Assembly (NCBI RefSeq): GCF_008831285.2
Contig: NC_045147.1
Span: forward strand, 12,812,854 to 12,876,853
Direction: 5' to 3'
DNA length: 64,000 nucleotides
Origin: Nymphaea colorata
Taxonomy: Eukaryota > Streptophyta > Magnoliopsida > Nymphaeales > Nymphaeaceae
Shown here in pieces: positions 22,861-34,200 of the stretch (position 1 is the stretch's first letter; every line of letters starts with the position of its first letter). A program made the position numbers and the translations under genes. Under the pieces are notes generated by a model. It was given only the letters and a program-made list of their open reading frames with translations, had not been told where the DNA came from and searched no databases.

Positions 22861-23245
22861 AATCCATATATTCGTAGTTGCGCAGGGAGAGTGACGAAGC
22901 AGAGAAGGTTCATCCAGACGGGTTTTCTGCTCTCTCCCTCTCTCTGAATTTCATCCAGACGGGTTTTCTGCTCTCTCCCTGTCTCTGAATTTCTTTTTCC
23001 CCAATATGTGAAGAGATGTGTGCAGAAGATTCTTTCGTCTGAACGGATGTGTTTTCTTCTGTGTTTTCCCTTTCTGAGATTATGCAAATTCCATTTCGTT
23101 CCTTTTATTCTTGAGGAACACCGACAAACCCCAATACCCTACCACGGTTTCTGTTGATTTCGCTCCAAATCTGAGGAGCAAAGTGGGAGACAGCAGTCTG
23201 TCTCATCTCCCCAGCCCCAAAAGTCTGCAAGCAGGAGGAGCCAAC
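22861..23245 (+). promoter_or_regulatory. CYP89A-1 5' leader lacking the TATA box of its paralogues
   Basis: Aligned with CYP89A-3, the sequence jumps from AATCCATA (22861-22868) to TTCGTAGTTGCG (22871 on), so about 40 bp that hold TATATAAA in copies 3 and 4 are absent. A 41-bp tandem duplication (22911-22992, unit starting CATCCAGACGGG) is unique to this copy. The transcription start cannot be set from sequence alone. Confidence 0.65.
23047..23157 (+). other. Upstream ORF in CYP89A-1 leader (36 codons)
   Basis: ATG 23047 opens MCFLLCFPFLR, which is conserved in the leaders of copies 2, 3 and 4, where it ends with TGA after 11 codons. In copy 1 that TGA is TTA, so the frame runs to TGA 23155-23157, 88 bases before the main ATG. 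It could lower translation of the P450. That it is translated is inference. Confidence 0.5.
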
Positions 23246-24754
23246 ATGGATTCCTGGATTATCTTCTTCCTCACCCTCTTCATCATCTCCGTCTCCCTCA
23301 TCCTTGTCGGCCTCCCACATGGAATCGGCAAGAAGAAGAAGAAGATCCCACCTGGCCCAAAAGCGCTTCCCATCATAGGCAATTTGCATCAGCTTGGCAT
23401 AAGATTCATCGAGCTCGAACCCATTTTGCGCAAGCTAAGAGCGCAGTATGGCCCCGTCTTCAGCGTCCGCTTAGGCCCTCGGACGGCCATCTTCGTCGCT
23501 GCCCATGACCTCGCGCACCAGGCCCTGGTTCAAAGTGGCGCAACCTTCGCCGGCCGGCCTCGAGCTACAGCTATCGCCCGGATCATTAACAGCAATCAGC
23601 ACAACATCAGCTCGGCCAGCTACGGCCCCTTGTGGCGCCTCTTCCGCCGTAACCTCATGGCCGAGGTCCTCAGTCCCGCCCGAACCAAGTCCTTCGCGGA
23701 AGGCCGTGAGTGGGTGTTGACCCTTCTGTTGGGGAGGCTCAGGTCCGAAGCCGACGCAAATGGAGGCGTAGTCGTCCCGGTGAGGATCTTTCAGCACGCC
23801 ATGTTCTGCTTGCTTCTGTTCATGTGCTTCGGCGAGAAGGTCGAGGACGACGTGGTCCAAAAGGTGGAAACCGCACTGCGCACTGCGCTTCTAGCCTTCG
23901 GGCGATTCAACATCTTGGGCATCTTCCCCATACTCCGCAAGGTCTTCTTCCGGCAACGATGGCGCGACCTATTGGAGATCAGGCGGATGCAAGAAGAGGC
24001 CATCCTGCCCCTTATCCGAGCCCGGAAATCAGTAGACGAGAAGAATCGCTTCTGCTATGTCGATTCACTCCTCTCTCTAGAGCTTCCCGATGGCAGGAAA
24101 CTGGACGAAGGGGAGATGGTCACGCTCTGCTCCGAGTTCCTTAATGGCGGCACCGATACGACTTCTACGGCGGTGCAATGGGTGATGGCCAATTTGGTGA
24201 AGGACCCCCAAATTCAGGGGAAGCTCCACGAGGAGATAAGGACCGTCGCTGGCAAAGACGGAGAGGTGAGCGAGGAAAGCGTTTCACGGATGCCTTACCT
24301 CAAGGCGGTGATCATGGAGGCTCTTAGGAGGCACCCGCCGGGCCACTTCGTGCTGCCACACACAGTCACGGAGGAGGAGGTGAGTCTCAATGGCTACTCC
24401 GTGCCCAAGGACGCGACGATCAACTTCATGGTGGGGGAGATGGGGTTGGACGGGAAGGTATGGAAGCATCCTCTGGAGTTCAGACCAGAGAGGTTCCTGG
24501 CCGGAGGCGAAGGAGGAGACGTGGACATCACGGGGAGCAGAGAGATCAAGATGATGCCTTTCGGCGCGGGGAGAAGGATCTGCCCGGGGATGGGCCTAGC
24601 CCTGCTGCACCTTCAGTACTTCGTGGCCAACATGGTCCGTGAGTTCGAGTGGTCGGTGCCGGACGGAGAGCCGGTGGACTTGACCGAGAAGGTGGAATTC
24701 ACGGTTGTGATGAAGAATCCATTAAGGGCGAAGATCGAGTCTAGGAAGAGATAG
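23246..24754 (+). CDS. Cytochrome P450, CYP89A-like, copy 1 (intact, 502 aa)
   Basis: This is a microsomal haem-thiolate monooxygenase. Domains in order: N-terminal membrane anchor (residues 5-23) followed by a lysine run; proline hinge PPGP (35-38); C-helix WRLFR (130-134); I-helix GGTDTT (301-306); K-helix EALR (358-361); PERF (414-417); haem-binding [10 protein letters not shown] (439-448) with axial Cys446. Length, intronless structure and sequence style fit plant CYP89A, a family often found as tandem arrays; Arabidopsis CYP89A9 acts on chlorophyll catabolites, but the substrate here is unknown. ATG 23246 is chosen because it is the first ATG in frame (the frame is open 45 codons further but without ATG) and has good context (CCAACATGG). 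It differs from copy 3 at 31 residues. Upstream it lacks the TATA box seen in copy 3. Confidence 0.95.
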   Translation: MDSWIIFFLTLFIISVSLILVGLPHGIGKKKKKIPPGPKALPIIGNLHQLGIRFIELEPILRKLRAQYGPVFSVRLGPRTAIFVAAHDLAHQALVQSGATFAGRPRATAIARIINSNQHNISSASYGPLWRLFRRNLMAEVLSPARTKSFAEGREWVLTLLLGRLRSEADANGGVVVPVRIFQHAMFCLLLFMCFGEKVEDDVVQKVETALRTALLAFGRFNILGIFPILRKVFFRQRWRDLLEIRRMQEEAILPLIRARKSVDEKNRFCYVDSLLSLELPDGRKLDEGEMVTLCSEFLNGGTDTTSTAVQWVMANLVKDPQIQGKLHEEIRTVAGKDGEVSEESVSRMPYLKAVIMEALRRHPPGHFVLPHTVTEEEVSLNGYSVPKDATINFMVGEMGLDGKVWKHPLEFRPERFLAGGEGGDVDITGSREIKMMPFGAGRRICPGMGLALLHLQYFVANMVREFEWSVPDGEPVDLTEKVEFTVVMKNPLRAKIESRKR

Positions 24755-25465
24755 AATCTATGGTGATCGCCGTTCACAAATAGGTTATACTTTTAAACTG
24801 GTGAGACATGATGATTTAAAATATAGTAAGGTTCAAGCTTGTCGTATGGTGTTTATAATGGGCGTTGCCGTTCCCTGCCCAAGTGTCCTACTGACGTTTA
24901 TGTTGTAAAAGAAAAAAATTGTGGGAATAAATGTCGTATTATTAGGTATGGATGGGTTTACCGAATATGCCTAGGGTAAACACAAGCTGTCGAGTCCGAG
25001 TTTAATCAGCTTGAGTTGCTCGACTGAAAAATCGGATGATAAAAATTAAGTTGAAAACATAAAAACCAAAATATTTCTTCAAGCTGTCTTATTTTGAAAT
25101 CTTCTTCTCGTTCTTTTCCCCCATTTTTTAGTATTTTTGTCTTATTTGGGATTATGGACTTTGTTCTGGTTCCAAATTCGGCTTTATTTGTGATTGAGTG
25201 TACTCTTCTTATTCCTCTACCTTAACGATGTTGTACTTTTGCTTACATTTTTCTTTGATAACGATGCACTCTGGATACAGTTTGGACAAGTCGGGCCTAT
25301 ACCAAACCCTAGCTTGTATGAGTTCCTGACTAAGTGACTGTGCCTGCAAACGGACCCAATCCGAATCACCTAAAGTACAAGTAAAATCAGTCTTTGATAG
25401 ATCCACTACTGTCAAAAAGAGGAGAACAGAAAATCCAGAGACTGCCCATTTGAAGTCCTACCTGG
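24755..25465. other. 3' flank of CYP89A-1, no gene seen
   Basis: The first 200 bases match the 3' flanks of copies 2 and 3. From about 25000 on the sequence is unique in the window and shows only short ORFs without recognisable domains. Confidence 0.5.
24926..24931 (+). terminator. Candidate polyadenylation signal of CYP89A-1
   Basis: AATAAA lies about 170 bases after the stop, in the stretch GGGAATAAATGTCG that is conserved after copies 2 and 3. Confidence 0.55.
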
Positions 25466-25925
25466 TACTAGGGGTGAACAATGAGTCAAAAGCTCGGCTC
25501 GTGAATGAGTTTGAGTTGAGTCATTTCTTAACGAGTCGAGCATGAGTTCATGAGTGGACTCGTTCAAATAATCGAGTTGAATTCGAGCTCAACACATAAC
25601 TGTCGATTCGAGCTCGAGCCTTAATCGAGTTGAGCTCGAGTTCAACACATAAGGATGAATATCAATTCTATCCAAACGAGTTTGTCGAGCCTTAATCAAG
25701 TCGAGCTCAACACGTAACAATGAATCAATTCTATTCAAATGAATTTGTCGAGCCTTGATTGAGTTGAGCTCGAGCTCAACACGTAATTGCTGAGTCGAGC
25801 TCCAGCTGCTTCCGTCGAGCTATTCTCGAGCTCGAGCAGAGTCGAGCTTGAGGTTTTATTAGTCGAGCTGAGTTTGAGCTGACTGAACTCGGACTTGTCT
25901 TGGCTCGTGTTAATCCGTACCTAGT
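25466..25925 (-). repeat. GAGCTCGA-rich degenerate repeat, inverted orientation
   Basis: Imperfect repeats of TCGAGCTCGAG and GAGTTGAGCTCGAG, with a longer period of roughly 60-80 bp (phrase CAACACATAACTG). The ends TACTAGGGGTGAAC and CCGTACCTAGTA form a short inverted pair. The array is the reverse complement of those at 36945-37555 and 51085-51690. Confidence 0.75.
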
Positions 25926-26842
25926 ATTAAGTTGGTTATCCCAACTTATTCAACTGGAATCGACTAGATTAAACCCAAGAAAAATCTGATAAAATTATAA
26001 TTTCATTGTTTTCGCATTAAAAGGTGAAGGTTGGATCGGACGTGGCTTAGTAGAAAATTCATAAATTCACAGCACAGCACCAAGAAACCCTACGATTTTG
26101 ATCCAAATTCCTCGTAAGATCATACTTTTTAAAACCAAACCAGAATGAGTTGGATACAAGTTAGGATTGGGTCAAACTGCCCCCATTTGGGATGGAATAT
26201 TTTTCAGCAATAATTTTCTCAAGATCACAGGCAAAATCCTCATGTTTATTTTACAAAATCAAGATTAATGTTTTCATTTGTTATATAAAGAAGTTCCAAA
26301 TTATTTTCCAAGTGCAGTTTGGCTCAGGCAGCTTCGCAGATCGAGCCAAAATCCTGCCATGCTCAAGTCTTGTTCCGCTTGGTGAAGTTGAGCATGAACC
26401 CTGAAACTTGAGCTCCACCTGAGTTTGAGCCTAGCCCGAGCACAGCTGGGGCAGCCCTAGTGTAGTTTGCAGTCTTATTCTTCATTCAAGCTGGAGATAT
26501 AAGTCTACAACCTGGTGACAAGGAGGTATATATAAGGCTGGGCATCCGGTAGACCCTGCCCGATAAGGAGTTGGGTTTGAGTTGAGCCGGACCCAATTAC
26601 ACAAAAACCGATTAGGGCCCGGCAGGGCTCAACCTTATTAAAATTTTAAAAATATATATCAAATAAAAATAATTAATTATAACAATATATAACTATATAT
26701 ACAGATAAAATAATAAATGTTAAAATTAACTATATATAGCTTTAATAATGGTGTTTCAAGTCTTCATATGACTTTTACTTTCTGTCTCAAATGAATTGAA
26801 GTCAGCCTTATGGGAGTTGGCAGCTTGGTGCAAGTGATTCCA
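25926..26842. other. Intergenic, AT-rich, no gene seen
   Basis: I see only short ORFs and a small patch of GGCCC/CCGGG-rich sequence (26540-26635). Confidence 0.5.
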
Positions 26843-28459
26843 GGCCCTGTTTGATTGTGGGGGAAAGACTGTAGAGGAGGTGAAATTGGAAAAAAGTGTA
26901 TGTTTTCAACGGGTCGTTTCAAACACTGTTAAAATTAATGTGGTAAAACATGATTTTTAGAGGAATTTTCCTTGGAAAAAAGTCGGCGGGTCCGACATTT
27001 TTGCGGGGATAAAAGTTTTGCCCATTAAGGCTTCAAGGACGACTCCTTCAACTCTCTGCTTCGACTCATTGCCTTCCTTTTCCACCGCTCGACCGATCGC
27101 TCGCCGTGCACCGCAGCCGCTCTGCCTCCAGCCATCGCCGTGGTTCTTCAAATTAGGGCTTTGAGGACTCATCCTTCGACGCTCTGCCTTCCTCTTCCAC
27201 CTCTCGCCCGACCGCTCACCGTACACCACCGCCGCCACTGTGCCTCCAGCCATCGCCGTTGTCCTTCGAAGAAGTTGAGCTACGCCAACACCTCTCTCCC
27301 TATTGTGTGATATTTCTTTTTGTATTCATGATGGAGAAGAAAGATGGAGTGTAATCTCGTGATGGAGAAAAAATAAAAGGTTCCTGATCATTTGTTCCGG
27401 TGACCTGAAAGAAACATTGTGACTAAGCATCTGCTTTGGATGATTGGAACTGTCAATCTCTTTTTTGTATCGTGCCCTCCCATTTTTGTTGGTTCTTCCA
27501 TCCCTGGGTCGATCTTTTCTCCGATGAATCCCGAATTTTTTCTTGTGGTTTGTTTGGATGACGCTGAGCGGCTATTTTCCTGTAAATGCGTAAACCTGTT
27601 TTTATGACGGTATTCCAACAAAAAGGACCAAGATGAGTTAGGTTTATTTCCGGCTATTTTCCTGTAAATGCGTAAAGCTGTTAGCATAAAACTTTTTTGG
27701 AAAATTTTCTAGTTACATATATCACCTTTCCATGATTCTTTGCTTGTTTGATAATCTAAAGGTCTTTATTTCCAACAAATGTTTTGCTTAATATTTTTCA
27801 GTACAGTTTCTTCAATTGCTTCATTTTGAATTTTGCTGCTTATTGTTTTTGGACTCCTATTGTCATGGGCCGACTTTTTCAAGCGCTGCACATTCACATG
27901 CAATGCTTTCTGCTTGACTTAGTGTTAGACTGGATCCCATATGCTTCCCAAGTAATGCTTAAGCTGGCCAAGCAGCATCTCCTTCTACTAACTTGGCCGG
28001 ACTATACATAGTCGGTCTGCAACACCTATGATGGGTATTGTTTTTTTTTATTACAGGGAAGAATGGGGGCTTTGCTGTTGCTGTTTCTTAATCGTATCCA
28101 TTTGTAAACTGAATAGAAAATAAAATGAAATGGGTCCATCTTGCGGCTGTTCTTATGCTATTAATAGGTATCATTATGCTAACCATGTTATGTGGATGCC
28201 CCATTAATAATGAGAGTGTATCTACATGAAAATAGAAAATAGAGGAGAAAAAAAAACATCTTTCAACAGTCACTTAAAAAGTCTCTCCTTCATTTTAGCT
28301 TATGCACCAAACAGAGTTAATTTTACCCTATAAAAATCCATTCGGCCATCAAACAGAGCCTCTTTTTCAAAGAAGAAAAATTTTCATCCTTTTTTTTTCA
28401 AAATTTTTTTCTATAGTAAATTTACCACATTAAATTCTTTCCTACAATCAAAGGGAGCC
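26843..28459. mobile_element. Candidate non-autonomous TIR DNA transposon (1.6 kb)
   Basis: The ends are imperfect inverted repeats: 26843 onward reads GGCCCTGTTTGATTGTGGGG, and the reverse complement of 28434-28459 reads GGCTCCCTTTGATTGTAGGA. Ends with a TGTTTGATTG-like core are common in plant TIR elements. The right edge coincides with the start of homology to 22130 upstream of CYP89A-1. Inside, about 115 bp starting near 27025 and 27150 are tandemly repeated (both ending CTCCAGCCATCGCCGT). No transposase and no clear target duplication are visible. Confidence 0.4.
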
Positions 28460-28678
28460 TAATGTGACAGTGAACTTTACAGAAACTAACTTTTGAATCT
28501 TTTCAAATGATCTTGAACAAACTTTCTCGTCTTTTCAAGATAAACATAAAAAATTGAGCTGCATTTTTATTATCCACCTCTTTAGGACATTCGTTCATGG
28601 TGGTATGGCCCGCGTAGCTTTCAAGAATGAAAAATTTCATAACCTTTATATCCATTTCTCAAGGTAAGAGTGGACTTT

Positions 28679-28748
<70 letters not shown>

Positions 28749-29510
28749 GATTTTAAGTCAGTAGGCTACTTCAATAAAAGAACAGATAGTTTTTTTCTTT
28801 TTTATGTTGCTAAAAACGTCATAAAAAGTGTAATTGGACATTCAATTGTTTTTGAATAAGGATTTTAGGGGTGGAATGTTTTTCTTTTTAGGATAGCTTA
28901 TAACGACATGCCACGGGATGAATTTTATTGGGCAGCTGGATGGAGTGAAACACATACACACACGCACGCATTTGACATCTCTTTCAAGCTGTTTAATAAT
29001 TTAGCTCAAGCACTTGAGAGCTGGGAGAAAATGACAAAGGTAGGGACTTGTTGATTTTCTTCCTTACAAAAGCGGTGACGTTATCATGAAGTAGTAAAAG
29101 GAAAATAAAAGTACCAAATTAACATAATGAGCGCTTGAATTACATTTTTCCCTTTGGAATAACACAACAGGTCTCTAATCCAGATTAGCGTTTAAAATCC
29201 TAACGATGTGTGTTTGCTTAGAATATGTTTGCCTTCTACTTGTTATGTGAAAGAGGCCACTTCTTATTTTATAGATTAATTCAATTTGTTTACGGAGTTA
29301 AGTTTGCATAATAAGTAATCGTTAATTTCGTCTCGGGTCCCTTGGTTCCTCAGAAAAATATTAACACAAAATAAGTTTTCTAAGCTCTCCCACTTGGGGA
29401 AAAGTGGCCAAACATTGGTTAACCATTAAGCTGTTGAAACACATTTATGTCCTTAAATTTCTTTAATATCTGATCGTGTTAATCCATGTCCATCACTATA
29501 TGACAACACA
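28456..29510. other. Second copy of the CYP89A upstream region
   Basis: It is colinear with 22130-22860 but carries an (AC)n(AT)n microsatellite (28682-28748) and about 220 extra bases around 29053-29278. No gene. Confidence 0.65.
28682..28748. repeat. (AC)n(AT)n microsatellite
   Basis: An AC run of about 44 bp changes into an AT run. The aligned site in copy 1 (about 22300) has only a short ATATATG. Confidence 0.97.
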
Positions 29511-30529
29511 ATTCAGATCCATAAAAAGAAGGAACCACACAATTCCGAGATGTGGCCTTCGTAGTTGCGCAGGGATTGTGACGAAGCAGAGAAGGTTCAT
29601 CAAGACGGGTTTTCTGCTCTCTCTCTCTCTTTCTCTGAATTTCTTTCTTCCCCCGTATGTGAAGAGATGCCATTTTGATGTCCAGAAGATTCTTTCATCT
29701 GAACGGATGTGCTTTCTTCTGTGTTTTCCCTTTCTGAGATGATGCAAATTCGAGTTCGTTCCTTTTGTTCTTGAGGAACAGTGACATCCCCAATACCCTA
29801 CTACGGTTTCGGTTGATTTCGCTCCAAATCTGAGGAGCAAAGTAGGGGATAGCAGTCTGTTTCATCTCCCCAGCCCCAAAAGTCTGCAAGCAGGAGGAGC
29901 CAACATGGATTCCTGATTATGTTCTTCCTCACCCTCTTCACCACCTCCGTCTCTCTCATCCTTGTTGGCCTCCCACATGGAATCGGCAAGAAGAAGAAGA
30001 AGATCCCACCTGGCCCAAAAGGGCTCCCTGTCATAGGCAATTTGCATCAGCTTGGCTTAAGATTCATCGAGCTCGAACCCATTTTGCGCAAGCTAAGAGC
30101 GCAGTATGGCCCCGTCTTTAGCGTCCGCTTTGGCCCTCGGACAGCCATCTTCGTAGCTGGCCATGACCTTGCGCACCAGGCCCTGGTTCAAAGTGGCACA
30201 ACCTTCGCCGGCCGGCTTCGAGCTGCGGCCTTCGCCCGTATCTTTAACAGCAATCAGCACACCATCAGCTCGGCCAGCTATGGGCCTCTGTGGCACCTCT
30301 TCCGCCGTAACCTCATGGCCAAGGTCCTCAGCCCCGCCCGAACCAAGTCCTCCGCCGAAGGCCGTGAGTGGGTGTTAACCCATCTGTTGGGGAGGCTCAG
30401 GACCGAAGCCGACGCAAATGGAGGCGTAGTCGTTCCTGTGAGGATCTTTCAGCATGCCATGTTCTGCTTGCTTCTGTTCATGTGCTTCGGCGAGAAGGTG
30501 GAGGACGACGTGGTCGAAAAGGTGCAAAC

Positions 30530-31195
30530 TGTTGGGATAAAAAAAATGCGGATAAACACGAATCTACTACAAATACAAATGATTCAACAACGAAGTATAG
30601 CCCAAACCGATCATTCAAGGAGCAACAAAACAACGACCAAGCAATCACAAATGCACGAGAAGATTTTTACATGGAAAACCCCTCAAAACAATGAGGGTAA
30701 AAACCATGGGGTACTACGACCCAAACTCAATCCACTATAATCAATTATATAAGTTGTCCCACGAGGGGCTACACAAAGCAAACCCTCCAACAATAAGATC
30801 TCATCAAAGCTATATGAAAAAATAAGAGAAAAATATCACCGATTGAATGCGGAAACCGTGGATTGAGAGGAAATGCGCTGGTTTCCTCCTTGGAATCGAA
30901 TCTTGCTCTAGTCAAATGCTCGCAACCTTCTCTTCTTCTTCTCCTTCTCTCCTTTCCTCTTCTCCTTCTCTCCTCTCTTCTTCTCCTTCTCTCCTCTTGT
31001 TGTGCAGCGACCAAGAGAGCTCAGCCACAGCCACAAGAGATCTCGCCTCTCTTTTTCCCCAAAACAAAAAACCTAAGAGAGAGAGACGTAAGAGGGATTG
31101 GGGGCACCATCGGGTGCCCTCCCCTATTTCTCCCGCCCGTCACTTAAGTGAGGGGCCGGGTTGGGTCTTCTCTTGAGGCTAGACCCGACCCAACA
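30530..31195 (-). repeat. 3' LTR of Copia-4
   Basis: 666 bp. It matches the 5' LTR but has about 70 more bases near 30570-30650, so the other LTR carries a deletion or this one an insertion. The middle is rich in TTCTCC and CTCTCC. Confidence 0.94.
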
Positions 31196-31247
31196 AGCTC
31201 CCCCTCCAGCTTCAAGAGAGGAAACATACCTTCAAAAATGAACAAAA

Positions 31248-34200
31248 TTAATATATTGCCTTAAAAGCAGTCATCCCAACTAAGTTTATACACATATCAT
31301 CCTTCTCTTTAGGTAGAGACTTCATCATCATATCTGCAGGATTATCATCTGTATGGATCTTATCAAGAACAAGCTGCTTCGACTCTAGAACATCATGTAT
31401 CCAATGATACCTCACGTCTATATGCTTTGACCTTGCATGAAAAGTAAAATTCTTTCCAAGGTGAATAGCACTCTGACTGTCACAGTAAAGTACGTACTCG
31501 TCTTGACTGAACTGAAGTTCCTGCATGAACCTCTTCATCCATAGAAGCTCCTTGCTCGCCTTTGTAGCTGCAATAAGCTCTGCTTCAGTAGTAGATAATG
31601 CTACACATTTCTGAAGTCTGGATTGCCAAGAAACTACACCACCTGCATATGTCAATAAAAAACCAGATATAGATCTTCTCCCGTCAATGTCTCCTGCCTT
31701 GTCTGAATCTGTATAGCCAACAAGAATAGATTTTTCTGCCCTAAAACAAAGTGAAAAACTGCTAGTCCCACGAAGGTATCTCAAAATCCATTTAACTGCT
31801 TCTGAGTATTTCTTTCCTAGATTTGAGACAAACCGACTAACAACTCCAATTGAATGAGCAATATCAGGTCTAGTACATACCATAGCATACATCAGACTAC
31901 CTGTGACTGAGGCATAGGGAATCTTCTCCATATCTCCCTTGGACTCTGCTTGGTGCTCAACTTGAAATGCGCTGCAAGAGGGGTGCTAATAGGCTTTGCC
32001 TTATCCATGTAAAATCTTTAAAGTACCTTCTCAATGTACTTTTTCTGAGATAGCCATAGCTTCTTCGACTTCCTATCTCGTGTGATCTTCATACCCAAAA
32101 TCTGACTAGCAGGTCCAAAGTCTTTTATAGCAAAAGACTTGTTCAACTCCTTTTTCAAGCTTCAAATTCTCGATATATTGTTGCCAACAATAAGCATGTC
32201 ATCAACATAAATCAACAAAATGACAAAGTCATCACCTGAGAATTTCTTCACAAAGACGCAATGATCTGAAGTAGTCTTAGTGTAGTCATACTCCCCCATA
32301 ATTGACTCGAACTTCTTGTATCACTGCATAGGTGCCTGCTTCAGACCATACAAGCTTTTCTTTAATCTGCAAACATGGTTTTCTTTACCTTTTACAAGAA
32401 AACCTTCGGGCTGCATCATGTATATTTCCTCATCAAGTTCACCATGAAGAAAAGCTGTCTTCACATCCATCTGCTCGATCTCCAAATCAAGACTGGCTGT
32501 CAAACTAAGAACAACTCTGATAGATGACATCTTGACCACCGGTGAGAATATCTCGTCGAAGTCAACTCCTTTCCTCTGATTGAACCCCTTCACAACCAAC
32601 CTAGCTTTGTATCTTGGGTTTAAAGAGTTTTCACCATACTTCACTCTAAAAACCCATTTGTTTCTCAATGCCCTCTTGCCTTGGGACAACTCCACAAGCT
32701 CGAAGGTGTGGTTGTCGTAAAGTGACTGCATCTCATCTTTCATGGCTTCCATCCACTTTTCCTTGTGCACATCATGAATAGCTTATTCATAGCATTCAGG
32801 CTCACCACTGTCAGTCAACAAAATATAGTCATGTGCAGGATATCTAGTTGAGGGATGCCGTTCCCTCGTGGATCTTCGTTGCCGATCTACATCTGAGGAA
32901 GAACCCCCCAAATTATGATCGTCACCTTCGTCATCTGAATTAGGAATATATGGCATGTCTACTTGTCCTTCTCTATCAAGTATTTGCCCAACAGCATCAT
33001 CTGGCACTGCTCTTGAAGCATTTTGCAAGAGAATAGGGTCCACATCAACTGACAAATAGCTGCTATGAGAAGAATCCTTTACTGCTTTCTGAATATCCTC
33101 AATATTCTGATCTTCAGCAAATACAACATCCCTGCTTCTGACAAGCTTCTTCTCAACTGGATCATACAATCTATAACCAAATTCAACATGGCCATAACCC
33201 AAAAACACCACTGCCTGCTTTTTGATTCCAACTTCGATCTCTCATCCTTTGGTATATGCACAAATGCCCTGCATCCAAATACACGTAAGTGCTTATAGGA
33301 TACATCCTTCCCATACCAAACTCTGTTAGGAACATCACAATCCAAAGGAACATGTGGAGACAAGTTAATTACGTAAGCAACAGTATGTAAAGCTTCACAC
33401 CAAAAAGAATCAGATAACTTAGCTTCAGATAGGAGACATCTAACTCTCTCCATGAGTGTCATGTTCATCGTTTCTACCACGCCATTCAACAGATGAGTCT
33501 TAAGTGGAGTCTTCTGGTGTCTGATGCCATGAGATCTGCAATACTCATCAAATGGACCAATATACTCTCCCTCATTATCGCTGCGAATACACTTCAGCTT
33601 CTTTTCAGACTGCCTTTCAATCAGTGCATGAAAGTCCTTGAAAACACCAAGGACTTGGTCTTTCCTCTTCAAAGAATAGACCCAAACTTTACTGGAAAAT
33701 CATCAATAAACATGACAAAATAAAGTGCACCACCATGTGAACTTACTTTCATAGGACCGCATACATCTGTATGAACCAACTCAAGTGCTTCTGACTTTCT
33801 GGAATGTGGATGACTCTTGGAAGAGACCCGCGTCTGCTTCCCTGCAAAACAATGACTGCATTTATCAAGTTTATCCTTCTTTACATCTGACAGAAGATTC
33901 TTCTTGATCAAGAATTGCAGTCCCTTGTCACTCATATGTCCCAGCCTCCTGTGCCACAAAATATATTTCTCATCTTGTGTCACATGTATCATGTCTCTGG
34001 AAATCGATGCCTGCATAGTATAAAGATTATTGTTGCATCTCTTGCCTCGAGCAATAATCAAGGAACCTCTGGTAAGCTTCCACTGGCCATCACCAAACAT
34101 GTTGTGATACCCTTCTTCATCGAGCCTTCCTGTAGAAATAAGGTTCAGATGCACGTCAGGTGCATGCCTCACATCTATCAGCTTCAATAGAGCTCCATTC

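Noticed and set aside
23111-23245. N-terminal extension of 45 residues on CYP89A-1 (and 49195-49329 on CYP89A-3)
   Set aside because: The frame is open, but the only initiator is TTG; the first ATG begins MDSW, followed at once by the membrane anchor typical of P450s.
23471-23860. Long minus-strand ORFs over the P450 genes (also 49519-49944, 60319-60570)
   Set aside because: GC-rich P450 coding sequence leaves the opposite strand open; the peptides have no domain and repeat only because the genes are paralogous.
25466-25925. GAGCTCGA repeats as a CRISPR-like array
   Set aside because: Repeats are degenerate, without constant unit or unique spacers, in a plant genome.
29919-30740. Alternative start ATG 29919 for CYP89A-2 giving a 273-codon protein
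   Set aside because: It would lack the N-terminus and run into the Copia LTR, so it is a chimeric frame, not a P450.
30847-31176. Ser/Leu-rich ORFs in both Copia-4 LTRs (also 35513-35833)
   Set aside because: They come from the TTCTCC-rich part of the LTR; no codon signal and present only in the LTR.
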